The notes under the pieces were generated by a model. The model saw nothing but the letters and a program-made list of their open reading frames with translations. It did no database searches and was not told the origin of the DNA. Shown piece after piece: positions 53,334-61,156 of a DNA stretch of 64,000 nucleotides (its first letter is position 1; each line of letters begins with the position of its first letter). This stretch comes from Solidesulfovibrio magneticus RS-1 (GTDB lineage Bacteria > Desulfobacterota > Desulfovibrionia > Desulfovibrionales > Desulfovibrionaceae). The stretch lies in NCBI RefSeq assembly GCF_000010665.1, contig NC_012796.1:2571501-2635500 (forward strand), written 5' to 3'. The translations under genes were made by a program, and so were the position numbers.

Positions 53334-54302
53334 ATGGATGCGACGGATTCGCGCCTCACGCGCATCAACAAGGCCCTGGCTTCGGCTGGGGTGTGTTCCA
53401 GGCGTCATGCCGACGACCTGATTGCCGCCGGACGGGTGACGGTCAACGGGGCCGTGGTCACCGAGGCCGGGCTTCGCATCGACCCTGCCCGCGACGCCCT
53501 GGCCGTGGATGGCGCGCCGGTCAACTTGGCCCCGGAAATCCCGATAACCCTGGCGCTGCATAAAAAGCCGGGCGTGGTGACCACGGCCAGCGACCCCGAA
53601 GGCCGGCCCACGGTCTTTGACGGCCTGCCCGAGGTGTGGCGCGGCAAGCGCCTTTTCCCGGTGGGGCGGCTGGACTTTTTTTCCGAAGGTTTGCTTTTGC
53701 TCACCACCGACGGCGAGCTGGCCCTGCGCCTGACCCATCCGCGCTGGCACGTACCCAAGCGTTACCGGGTCACCGTGCGCGGCCAGGTGACGCCGGACAT
53801 GCTCGGGACCATGGCTCGGGGCATGCGTCTGGCCGAGGGCGAGCGCCTGGCTCCGGTGGCCGCCCGAGTGGTCGAAGGGCCGGCCCAGGACCGATCGATT
53901 CTTGAAATGGAGCTGCATCAAGGCGTCAATCGCCAGATCCGGCGCATGTGCCGCGATTTGGGCCTGACCGTGCTGCGTCTGGCCCGGGTCAGCCAGGGGC
54001 CGGTGGCGCTGGGCGACTTGCCGCTCGGGGCCTGCCGCGAACTGACGCCGGCCGAACTGGCCACCCTGCGCCAGTCGGTGGGTTTGGACGATGCGGATGT
54101 CGCACCAGCCCCGCCCAGGCCCCGGCCGACAGCCGAAGGCGACACAAAACGCCCGCCGCGTCCAGCCCGTCCGCCCCAGGCCGGCGGCAAACGGCCGGCA
54201 ACCAAGGCCAGCGGCGGCGAGACCGAGACAGGACCGCGCCGTGACGGGCAGTCTGCGCCGCGCCGCGACCGCCCTGCCCGACGTCGCGGCCAATCTTCGT
54301 AA
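53334..54302 (+). CDS. RsuA/RluB-family rRNA pseudouridine synthase
   Basis: The 322-residue protein has an S4 RNA-binding domain (RINKALASAGVCSRRHADDL) and a catalytic domain with the Asp in GRLDFFSEGLLLLTTDGELA (the usual GRLDxxTxGLL, here with Ser for Thr), PKRYRVTVRG and the conserved EGVNRQIRRM-type RNA motif (LHQGVNRQIRRMCRDLGLTV). A long basic, Pro/Arg-rich tail of about 60 residues follows. The ATG lies four bases after the kinase stop. It modifies ribosomal RNA; which uridine is not determined by sequence. A strong terminator follows. Confidence 0.93.
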   Translation: MDATDSRLTRINKALASAGVCSRRHADDLIAAGRVTVNGAVVTEAGLRIDPARDALAVDGAPVNLAPEIPITLALHKKPGVVTTASDPEGRPTVFDGLPEVWRGKRLFPVGRLDFFSEGLLLLTTDGELALRLTHPRWHVPKRYRVTVRGQVTPDMLGTMARGMRLAEGERLAPVAARVVEGPAQDRSILEMELHQGVNRQIRRMCRDLGLTVLRLARVSQGPVALGDLPLGACRELTPAELATLRQSVGLDDADVAPAPPRPRPTAEGDTKRPPRPARPPQAGGKRPATKASGGETETGPRRDGQSAPRRDRPARRRGQSS

Positions 54303-54344
54303 TTTCCACGCCACGGTTTTGTCGAAGAAGCCTGGCGACCATGC

Positions 54345-54385
54345 ATAAAAAACCCGCCCGAGCTTCAAGCCCGGGCGGGTTTTTG
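54345..54385. terminator. Bidirectional rho-independent terminator
   Basis: AACCCGCCCG (54351-54360) pairs with CGGGCGGGTT (54372-54381), flanked by A-runs on the left and TTTTT on the right. It serves the pseudouridine synthase transcript and the convergent hydrolase transcript, and lies between their ends. Confidence 0.9.
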
Positions 54386-54428
54386 CGTTATCGGCAACGG
54401 CCGAACGCGCGCCATGGATTGGCCGGCC

Positions 54429-55292
54429 TCAAGCATCGGGCAAGCCGGACAGGAAGGCGGCCACGGCCTGCTGGGCCTGCCCTCTGTGGCTGAAGATGGC
54501 GGCGTGTTCGCCGCCGTTCAGAGCGGCCAGACGCGCCCCGGGGATGCGCTCGGCCAGTTGCTTGCCGTGAGCGGCAAAGGCCACGTGGGGATCGGCCGTG
54601 CCGTGGACGACCAGGGTCGGCACGGCGACGTCCTCCAGGGGATAGTCGCGGCTGCGGGTCACGGCCACGTCGTTGACGGTCCCGGCCAGCCGCTCTCCCA
54701 GACGGGACCGTGTCTGGGCCGAGAGTTCCGCGAAAAGGGCCAAGGCCTCGGGATCGTTCATGACGGCCCGGCGCGAGGCCGGATCGCCAAAGCCGCGCTT
54801 GACCGCTTGTTCGGGAGAGGCGGCTTTGGGTCGCAACATCGCCCCAAGTCGGGGGAACCGGGCCGCCAGACGCAGCATATGCCAAGCCAGGGGCAAGCGT
54901 TCCGTGATGCGCCCGGAGCAGGTGGAAACCAGCACCAAACCGCGCGTCAGGCGCGGATGGCCAAGCGCCAGATGCACGGCGCAAGGGCCGCCGCCCGAGA
55001 CGGCCATGACCGCCGCCGGCCCGACGTCCAGATGCTCCAGGAGCGCGGCGCACAGGTCGGCCTGGGTCTCGGGGGCCTCCCGGCCGCCGAGGGGTGTGCC
55101 CAGGTAGCCCGGACGCGACACGGCCAGGACGCGCCAACCCTCGGGGGCCAGCAGCCGGCCCAAGATCGTGCTTTGGTCATGGCCGCCCATGGCTCCGTGC
55201 AGACACAACAGCGGTGGACCGTCGCCGTAAGCGGCGTACTCCACCGGCCCCAGGGACGTCTCGACGCGACAGGGGGTCGATCCGGCGTTCAT
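54429..55292 (-). CDS. Alpha/beta hydrolase
   Basis: This 287-residue soluble hydrolase has the oxyanion LCLHGAMGGHDQ motif, a nucleophile elbow AVMAVSGGGPCAVH (S99), the acid residue region around VVHGTADPHVAF (Asp) and the His in LNGGEHAAIFSH. It belongs to the Abhydrolase_1/6 group; the natural substrate is unknown. The ATG overlaps the stop of the DUF2087 gene as ATGA, so the pair is translated together. It ends at a bidirectional terminator. Confidence 0.9.
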   Translation of the reverse strand: MNAGSTPCRVETSLGPVEYAAYGDGPPLLCLHGAMGGHDQSTILGRLLAPEGWRVLAVSRPGYLGTPLGGREAPETQADLCAALLEHLDVGPAAVMAVSGGGPCAVHLALGHPRLTRGLVLVSTCSGRITERLPLAWHMLRLAARFPRLGAMLRPKAASPEQAVKRGFGDPASRRAVMNDPEALALFAELSAQTRSRLGERLAGTVNDVAVTRSRDYPLEDVAVPTLVVHGTADPHVAFAAHGKQLAERIPGARLAALNGGEHAAIFSHRGQAQQAVAAFLSGLPDA

Positions 55293-55858
55293 CGCGGCGT
55301 CTCCCCGGCTTCTCCCGGCCGTCCCAGGCGGCGAATGAGTTCCCGGCCGGTGGCCTCGGGCCGGACTTCCACCCGCCGGTACTCCCGGCAATCCGGGGTT
55401 CGGGCCAGAAGGCCGCCGTCGCACAGCATCCGGCGCAGCAGCGCGGCGTCGCCAAAGGTGTGGCCGGCCTCCAGGCAGGCGTTAACCATCTTTTCCGTCA
55501 TGATCTGCCGGGCCGGCAAGCGCGACCAGAGCAACCACAAGATCACTTGCTGTTCGCTCCACTTGGAGGGCCAGCGCACCAAGCGGCCGTCGGCGTCGAA
55601 ATGACGCAGGAGCCGGCGCAGCCGGGCGTAATCCACGGGCTGCGGCGGCGCGGCCGGGGCGGCAGGCGCGTCAAGGCGGGCTTGCGCCTTGGCGTTGGCC
55701 CGGAAGTGCTGGAAATTGCGGCAGCCGGCGGCCCGGGCCAGGATGTTGAGCATCTCGACATGGCCGGGCGTAGCCTCAGCATCAGGAAGATTGCCGCGCA
55801 CTGCCTTGGCCAGGGCGGAAATGTCGTCCACGGAAAAAGGAATACGTTCGCGTGACAT
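55289..55858 (-). CDS. DUF2087 protein with N-terminal glyoxalase-associated-like domain
   Basis: The 189-residue protein has two parts. Residues about 8-55 resemble the small domain at the ends of glyoxalase-related proteins (HVEMLNILARAAGCRNFQHF). Residues 75-165 fit DUF2087: YARLRRLLRHFDADGRLVRW, PSKWSEQQVILWLLWSRL, EAGHTFGDAALLRRMLCDG, GLLARTPDC. DUF2087 is often seen fused to winged-helix repressors, but the DNA-binding part is missing here. Function unknown; co-translation with the hydrolase suggests a shared task. Confidence 0.82.
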   Translation of the reverse strand: MSRERIPFSVDDISALAKAVRGNLPDAEATPGHVEMLNILARAAGCRNFQHFRANAKAQARLDAPAAPAAPPQPVDYARLRRLLRHFDADGRLVRWPSKWSEQQVILWLLWSRLPARQIMTEKMVNACLEAGHTFGDAALLRRMLCDGGLLARTPDCREYRRVEVRPEATGRELIRRLGRPGEAGETPR

Positions 55859-56047
55859 CGCTTATCCTTGCAAGCGTGCCTGTCCGGGAAGGAGGATGTC
55901 GGTGGTCGCCGTCTTCCGACGCGGCACGGGATAAGGTGTCGGTGCGGAATGGATGCGTTGGCAGGTTTAGCACCCCTTGCGGGGCGGCGACGCCTGGGTG
56001 AACTGCCGACCGGTTCGGGGCTTACGACAGCCGGCCCGGCCTTGGCA

Positions 56048-56086
56048 AGCAAAAAACCGCCGCGACCGGTCCGGTCGCGGCGGTTT
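56048..56086 (-). terminator. Terminator for the smsCB-type operon
   Basis: AAACCGCCGCGACCGG (56054-56069) is followed after one base by its inverted copy (56071-56086); the minus-strand transcript then ends with six U residues (56051-56056). It lies 24 bp after the SufB-like stop. Confidence 0.9.
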
Positions 56087-56109
56087 GCGTGCGTATGGAC
56101 GAACCCGGT

Positions 56110-57267
56110 TTAGAACATGTCCTTTTCGGATTCGCTGATGGTGGCCTCGATGACGTCCTGCAATTCCTTGGGCAAGCCCATGATGTCCACGTTGAGGAAA
56201 CCCCGGACGATGGTGGAGGTGGCCTCCTCCTCGTCGAGTCCCCGGGCCATCAGGTATTCGATCTCTTCCTGGGCGATCTTGCCCACCGCCGCCTCGTGGG
56301 ACAGCTCCACGCCGTCCACCGAACCCAGCAGTTCCGGGATGGCGTGGATGACGCCGCCGCCGAGGATAAGCCCCTTGCACTCCAGGTGGCCCTTGGCCGG
56401 CACGGAATTGCCGCCAATAAAGCCACGGGCGATGATGGTGCCGCCCGAGGCGATGGTGCGGGAGATGATCTCGCCCTTGGTGTCCGGGGCGTTGAGTTCG
56501 ATGCGGCTGCCGGTGTCCACGTGGGACCCTTTGGGCGCGACGATGACGGAGTTAAACCGCGCCACCGCCCCTTGGCCGTTCAAGCGGATGACCGGATAGG
56601 ATTGGAGATCCTTGACGGGTTTTAACAGCACGTAGTTGTTGATGAAGACGCCGCCCTCTTCCACCGTGCCGCCGGTACGCGGCCGCACCACCGTGGACTC
56701 GGCCCAGTTGTGGATCATGGTGAAGGTGAGCTTGGCGTTCTTACCGACGAAGATCTCGGTGATGCCCAGGTGAGCAGCGCCCTTGGAGCCGTGGGCCACC
56801 GAGCAGCCGGTGATGATGTGCAGCTCGGAATCGTCCTCGACGATGATGACGTTGTGGACGTTCTGGCCGATCATGTCGCCTTTGAGGAACAGGCACGACT
56901 GCACCGGCTCGGCCACCTTGGCGCCCTTTTCGGTGCGCACGAAGTAGCCTCCGTGGAGATTCTCGGCCGCCGACCGGGTGAACTCGTCCTTGTCCTTGTC
57001 CACCTGGGTCCAGTAATATTGCGGCAGGCCGTCGTACTTGGCCAGAGCGTCCTTGATGTCCAGGACTTCCACGCCCTTTTGCAGGCTTTTGCAATGCACC
57101 CGGCCGTGGTCCACCTGAAGATAGGAGCCGGCGCGCTCACGCTCTTCCACGTCGATGCCGGACATGAGCATCTCGGCCTTGTCGGCGGCATCGAGAGTGC
57201 GCAGATCAGCGATTTCACCAAGGGTCGAGCCGGAAAACCGGAAATCCTTGAGTTCGATCTTTTCCAT
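56110..57267 (-). CDS. SufB/SufD-family Fe-S scaffold subunit (SmsB-like)
   Basis: This 385-residue right-handed beta-helix protein is one of the two components of a minimal Suf system. It lacks an N-terminal cysteine-rich region and reads as a single SufBD core (EIFVGKNAKLTFTMIHNW, ESTVVRPRTGGTVEEGGVFI, FNSVIVAPKGSHVDTG, AIPELLGSVDGVELSHEAAV and IGKIAQEEIEYLMARG are the family signatures). In archaea and many anaerobes a SufC-SufB pair (SMS) assembles Fe-S clusters alone, without SufS, SufE or SufA, as here. The ATG at 57267 has GGAAG in front; a GTG at 57300 is less likely. It is transcribed behind sufC, after a palindrome. Confidence 0.93.
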   Translation of the reverse strand: MEKIELKDFRFSGSTLGEIADLRTLDAADKAEMLMSGIDVEERERAGSYLQVDHGRVHCKSLQKGVEVLDIKDALAKYDGLPQYYWTQVDKDKDEFTRSAAENLHGGYFVRTEKGAKVAEPVQSCLFLKGDMIGQNVHNVIIVEDDSELHIITGCSVAHGSKGAAHLGITEIFVGKNAKLTFTMIHNWAESTVVRPRTGGTVEEGGVFINNYVLLKPVKDLQSYPVIRLNGQGAVARFNSVIVAPKGSHVDTGSRIELNAPDTKGEIISRTIASGGTIIARGFIGGNSVPAKGHLECKGLILGGGVIHAIPELLGSVDGVELSHEAAVGKIAQEEIEYLMARGLDEEEATSTIVRGFLNVDIMGLPKELQDVIEATISESEKDMF

Positions 57268-57351
57268 GGCATGGCTTCCTTGGGCTCGTGTCGCGGCCAC
57301 GAAACGCGCCTCGGGCGCTTCGCTGCCAACAAACTAAAACCCTTAATTTTT

Positions 57352-57379
57352 CTTAAAAAATACTGGCGTATTTTTTAAG
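57352..57379. promoter_or_regulatory. AT-rich palindrome between sufC and sufB
   Basis: CTTAAAAAATAC (57352-57363) and GTATTTTTTAAG (57368-57379) form a 12-bp perfect inverted repeat with a TGGC spacer. It sits 10 bp after the sufC stop, in the 122-bp gap before sufB. A repressor site or a processing or attenuation hairpin are both possible. Confidence 0.5.
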
Positions 57380-57389
57380 GGACGCGACA

Positions 57390-58151
57390 CTAGTTGAGAC
57401 AGCGGACGCATTCCTGGTAGCCATGCTGGCTGATGTGGTCCAGGATGTCGCGGGGATTGGCCTCGCAGCACAGATGGCCGTTATACAGCACCTGCCCCCG
57501 GTCGGCGTTCAAATATTCGAGGATGTAGCCGGTGTGGGTGATGATCAGCCCCGAGACCGGACGCCGCAGCGCCCGCTGCTGCTTCATGCTGGCCCCGGCC
57601 CGAGGTTCCAGACCGGCGGTCAAGACTTCGCGCACGGTATGGCCGATGAGTTTCATGTTTTCCAGGTCGACGCCGGATTCCGGCTCGTCGAAAAGGAGCA
57701 GATAGGGCTTTTGGGCCATAAGCTGGAGCAGTTCCGAGCGCTTGATCTCGCCACCAGAGAAACCGGCGTTGACGTCGCGCTCCAGGAACTCGTCCATGTT
57801 GACCTTGCGCGCCAGCGCGTCCACGTCGATCTCGCCCTGCCTGGCGCACATGCGCACCAGATGGCGGGTCTTTAAGCCATGGATGGTGGGCGGGCGCTGG
57901 AACGACATGCCCACGCCCAGCCGCGCCCGCTCGTAAATGGGGGCGTGGGTGATGTCATGGCCGCGAAAGAGGATGCGCCCCTTGGTGATTTCGTAGTTGC
58001 CAAAGCCCATGAGCGTCATGAGCAAGGTGGTCTTGCCCGAGCCGTTGGGGCCAAACAGGATGAAGGTTTCGTTGTCGGCAATGTGCAGGTTGATGCCGGA
58101 AAGCACCTCGCGTTCGCCGATTTTGACGTGCAAGTCTTCGATGCGAAGCAT
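57390..58151 (-). CDS. sufC: SufC-family ATPase (SmsC-like)
   Basis: This 253-residue ABC-type ATPase is the partner of the SufB-like scaffold. Walker A ILFGPNGSGKTTLLMT, Q-loop FQRPPTIHGLKTR, signature NAGFSGGEIKRSELLQLM, Walker B PYLLLFDEPESGVD and the switch His in GLIITHTGYILEYLN are intact. The insert around AGLEPRAGASMKQQRALRRP, and the C-terminal YQECVRCLN, are longer than in E. coli SufC, as in the archaeal-type SMS. It is followed by an AT-rich palindrome and the sufB-like gene. Fe-S assembly in anaerobes such as sulfate reducers relies on systems like this. Confidence 0.94.
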   Translation of the reverse strand: MLRIEDLHVKIGEREVLSGINLHIADNETFILFGPNGSGKTTLLMTLMGFGNYEITKGRILFRGHDITHAPIYERARLGVGMSFQRPPTIHGLKTRHLVRMCARQGEIDVDALARKVNMDEFLERDVNAGFSGGEIKRSELLQLMAQKPYLLLFDEPESGVDLENMKLIGHTVREVLTAGLEPRAGASMKQQRALRRPVSGLIITHTGYILEYLNADRGQVLYNGHLCCEANPRDILDHISQHGYQECVRCLN

Positions 58152-58268
58152 GATTCCCTCGCTTTTTGCGCCTTATTGGGCGTTGCTCCGCCTGGGGTCT
58201 ACGGAAAAACCCCGGCAAAGTCCACTCTTGGAGTCGGAAAGGGTTCCAGCCGGCAGGCGGGCGAGGAA

Positions 58269-58637
58269 TCAGTGGGTGTCGTAGGCGCGGATGATGGCCG
58301 CCAGTTCGTCGCAGTCGTAGGGCTTGGCCAGATAGTGGCGTACGCCGTGGCGTTTGAAGAAATCGATATGCTGGCGCACGCCGTAGCCGGTCAGCACCAC
58401 GATGGGAATGGACTTGACGGACCCGTCGGCCATGCGCACCCGGCCGATGAACTCGCGGCCGTCGATTTCGGGCAGGCGCATGTCCAGAAGCACCAAATCG
58501 AAGCGTTCCCGGACCACCGCTTCCAGGGCGCTTTTGCCATTGTCGGCCAGGGTGATGCGGTGGCCTTCGTCTTCCAGGGTCTGACAGGCCAGGGTAGCGT
58601 GATTGACGTCGTCTTCGGCAAGCAAAATACGCAACAT
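58269..58637 (-). CDS. Single-domain response regulator (CheY-like)
   Basis: This 122-residue receiver without an output domain has the acidic pocket AEDD at the N-terminus, the phosphoacceptor D52 in DLVLLDMRLPEIDG, the Thr in VVLTGYG and the conserved Lys in YLAKPYDCDEL. It could feed a kinase elsewhere or act by protein binding. The gene is alone, between the sufC promoter region and the acyltransferase. Confidence 0.93.
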   Translation of the reverse strand: MLRILLAEDDVNHATLACQTLEDEGHRITLADNGKSALEAVVRERFDLVLLDMRLPEIDGREFIGRVRMADGSVKSIPIVVLTGYGVRQHIDFFKRHGVRHYLAKPYDCDELAAIIRAYDTH

Positions 58638-58755
58638 AAATTGCCGTTCCTCCCTGCTAAGTCGGAGCAGGAAACATGCCGTTTTAGACCATCCAGCAAT
58701 CAGCTGAATTCATGAATATTTATGCCAGGCACGACCGTTTTGGGTGGAAAATAAT

Positions 58756-58776
58756 CCTGCTTTACGACAAAGCAGG
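58756..58776. terminator. Small hairpin downstream of the acyltransferase gene
   Basis: CCTGCTTT (58756-58763), five-base loop, AAAGCAGG (58769-58776). The minus-strand transcript then reads into an AT-rich stretch with TTATTTT. Probably a weak terminator of the acyltransferase gene, which ends at 58911. Confidence 0.5.
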
Positions 58777-58910
58777 AAAATCATTTAACCCTTTTTATCA
58801 GGTTTCCCGTGGCCCAGGCAAGCCCTGCCCTTAAGCGCGCCACCTTGCCGCGCTGCCGAGCAACGCAGCCCGGCGTTTCTCCCATGCCGGCCAAAGCCGT
58901 CAGCAGCCGT

Positions 58911-60020
58911 TCAGGCACGGCGGGGCGGAACCGCCCGAGCGCCCACGGCAAAGCCGTAGAGGCGGGGAACAAGCTTGGAGAGCGCCTCGGCCACAAGCCA
59001 AAGTCCGAAGATGACGGCCAACCCGCTGCCGAAATAGAAGACCACCTGTTGCAAGTCGCCGGCCGGCCGCCAGACGGCCAGGAGCTTCGTTTGCAGCACG
59101 GACATGGTCGGCTCATGGGCCAGGTAGACGAAAAAGCTGTGCCGGCCCATGCGGGACAGCAGCTTGCTGTCGTGGATGAGGGTAAAGGCCGAGGCCCGCC
59201 AGAACGCGGCGATGCCCAGAACCAGGTTGGCCTTGAAGCAAAACTGGCGCACGCCCTCGTCGGTAAAGCCCAGGGGCGTCCAGCAAACCAGCACCACGGT
59301 CAGCAGGCCAAAAGCCCAACACGCCGTCCGCTGCCACCAGGAGACGCCGGCAAGGGGCAACCGGAGGCGGGCGACATACCCGCCGAGATAGAAGGCGAAC
59401 ATGTCGCCAGCATAGGAGTACGGCCCTTCGGACAGGCCGGTCCAGAGGAGAAAAAAGGCAATGAGGCCCACGCCGGGAGCTTCCTTGAAAAAGACCAGAA
59501 AGACCGGCGAAACCAGGAAGACAACGAGCAGGTCGCGCAAAAACCACAACGGATAGTTGATGGGCGTGGTGCCAAGGCCAAAGGTTTTGGTGAACAGCCC
59601 TTCACCGACCAGGAAATTCCACGAGCCCATCATCTCGATGCTGCCGACAAAATAGAACCAGGCGGCCAGGCCGGCGTTAAAAAGCATGTAGGGCACGAGC
59701 ACCGAGACGAATTTCTTGCGCAACATGTCGCCGTAGGCGGCCAGGGACAGGTCGAACTTGCGCAGGAACAGAAAACCGGAGATGGCGAAAAAAAGCGGCA
59801 CGGCCACAAAATCCACATGGCCGTTTAAAACTTCGAGCAACAGCGTGGCCAACGGGCCGGTTTCGCCGGCAATGCGCACGGTGATGCCGCGCGCGCCGTG
59901 GGCCAGGACAATAAGGCCTATGAGAATGATGCGCAGCACCTCGATGCGCTTGGAAACGTCGCGGTCAATGGGGTCATGAACCGGCCCGAGCATCCAGGCC
60001 GGCTTGGCGGATTCGATCAC
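58911..60020 (-). CDS. Acyltransferase 3 family membrane protein
   Basis: This integral membrane protein of 369 residues has about ten helices. The N-terminal SKRIEVLRIILIGLIVLAHG with the conserved His, AVPLFFAISGFLFLRKF and the C-terminal SFFVYLAHEPTMSVL match the OafA/WecH group that acetylates or succinylates surface polysaccharides and lipids. The exact acceptor is not seen. It is upstream of a weak hairpin and downstream of a small protein gene, 42 bp away, on the same strand. Confidence 0.9.
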   Translation of the reverse strand: MIESAKPAWMLGPVHDPIDRDVSKRIEVLRIILIGLIVLAHGARGITVRIAGETGPLATLLLEVLNGHVDFVAVPLFFAISGFLFLRKFDLSLAAYGDMLRKKFVSVLVPYMLFNAGLAAWFYFVGSIEMMGSWNFLVGEGLFTKTFGLGTTPINYPLWFLRDLLVVFLVSPVFLVFFKEAPGVGLIAFFLLWTGLSEGPYSYAGDMFAFYLGGYVARLRLPLAGVSWWQRTACWAFGLLTVVLVCWTPLGFTDEGVRQFCFKANLVLGIAAFWRASAFTLIHDSKLLSRMGRHSFFVYLAHEPTMSVLQTKLLAVWRPAGDLQQVVFYFGSGLAVIFGLWLVAEALSKLVPRLYGFAVGARAVPPRRA

Positions 60021-60062
60021 GGGGGTGAACTCCTGGTCGTACGCCGCAGGACGCGGCGTGGA

Positions 60063-60266
60063 TCAATGGGCGTAGGCAAGCATCTTGCGCAGTCGTGCCG
60101 GGGTCACGGAATAGCCCTCTTCGCGCAGGATGCGCACGAAGCTGTCGATAATGCACTGCGTGGCAAAGTCTTTCTTTGTGATGCTTTGGGAATGCATGAT
60201 CTCCCGCAGCACGAGATCGATCATGTAGACGCAGTGGGCAATTTCCTTGATGTCCTTGTCTGGCAT
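60063..60266 (-). CDS. Small soluble protein of unknown function
   Basis: The 67-residue product (MPDKDIKEIAHCVYMIDLVL..., ending LRKMLAYAH) is helical and slightly basic, with no recognised domain. A second protein with similar properties lies at 60602-60907. The start ATG at 60266 has only a weak GAG ribosome site. It precedes the acyltransferase gene by 42 bp and may be co-transcribed with it. Confidence 0.65.
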   Translation of the reverse strand: MPDKDIKEIAHCVYMIDLVLREIMHSQSITKKDFATQCIIDSFVRILREEGYSVTPARLRKMLAYAH

Positions 60267-60601
60267 ACCATCTCACAGACGACTGCGGCCTTGGGAATCA
60301 GGCTCCGGCAGCGACTATAGTCCCACCAAACGCCCGACCGCCAAGGCATCATTGCCTTTTTTCACCGTGATGGCAACTACGGGGCCACCTGGCCCGCCAG
60401 GTCGAGGACAGAACACGAATCCGGCGCTTGCCCTGTCCCAGCCCAAGGCAGGACGCGCCTGGAAAGCCGTGCGCTTGGCGGCGAGCGGAAGATCGGCAAC
60501 AAGCCGGAGCACGGGAGGAAATGGCCGCGAGGGGTTGCGGCGCGTTACTGACAGGATTCCCCGGAACGCCAGGTTAGCCCTGGCGACCACATGACCGAGC
60601 G
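60267..60601. other. 335-bp gap without a convincing gene
   Basis: Open frames here (for example 60247-60594 on plus, and a frame through 60315 on minus) lack ribosome sites, and their products have the Arg/Ser/Pro-rich composition of shadow frames. No hairpin with a U-run was seen. The content is unknown. Confidence 0.6.
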
Positions 60602-60907
60602 TCAAATTTCGGGAACAACGCTCTGGCCTGCGACTATGCGGCGAAAGCCCGCCCCGTCCACCAGCCCCTGGCGGTAGGCCAGGGAGACGTACTCCCGGCG
60701 GACGCGGTCGATAAGCCGCTCCATGTCCTCGACCAAGCCCCGCGCCGCCTCGCCGGCGTCCTCGCGGGCCAAGGCCTCCAGGGCGGCCAGGCTGGCTTGC
60801 AGCTCTGTGAGATGAATGGCCAGTTCGCCGTCGAGCCCCTGGACATTGACCAGATCGTCGATGCGCGACTGCACCAGTTCCGGCAAATGCGCCTTGCAGG
60901 TGTCCAT
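60602..60907 (-). CDS. Small helical protein of unknown function
   Basis: The 101-residue product starts MDTCKAHLPELVQSRIDDLV and is strongly helical and acidic in the middle (DAGEAARGLVEDMERLIDRV), with no membrane segment. GGGGGGAGG precedes the ATG at 60907. The longer frame to 61117 is not supported. No family recognised. It ends 39 bp inside the gap preceding the 67-residue gene. Confidence 0.7.
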   Translation of the reverse strand: MDTCKAHLPELVQSRIDDLVNVQGLDGELAIHLTELQASLAALEALAREDAGEAARGLVEDMERLIDRVRREYVSLAYRQGLVDGAGFRRIVAGQSVVPEI

Positions 60908-61156
60908 GTCCTCCCCCCTGGCGGCATAAAGCCGCCGGTTGCGCCCGCGGATGCCTCCCGGGCGGGTTTGGCACGATGGCTGGCCTATAGCGCAATGCCG
61001 AGGCGGTGTAAAATGCCGGCCAGCATTCCGGCATGGCCTCTGATGGCGGCCGCTCTGGCGCGCCAACAGCCCCGAGCGTACCCGGGGCTGCCAGGGCGAA
61101 GCAAGGTGCGTATCCATCTATCCGGGACTTCAGCCGGCCACGGCACGCGGCCAGCC

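Noticed and set aside
58711-58833. Short plus-strand frame (40 codons) after the receiver gene
   Set aside because: No ribosome site and it runs through the small hairpin at 58756-58776; composition gives no support.
60247-60594. Plus-strand open frame of 115 codons
   Set aside because: Starts within the small minus-strand gene, lacks a ribosome site, and the product is Arg/Ser/Pro-rich.
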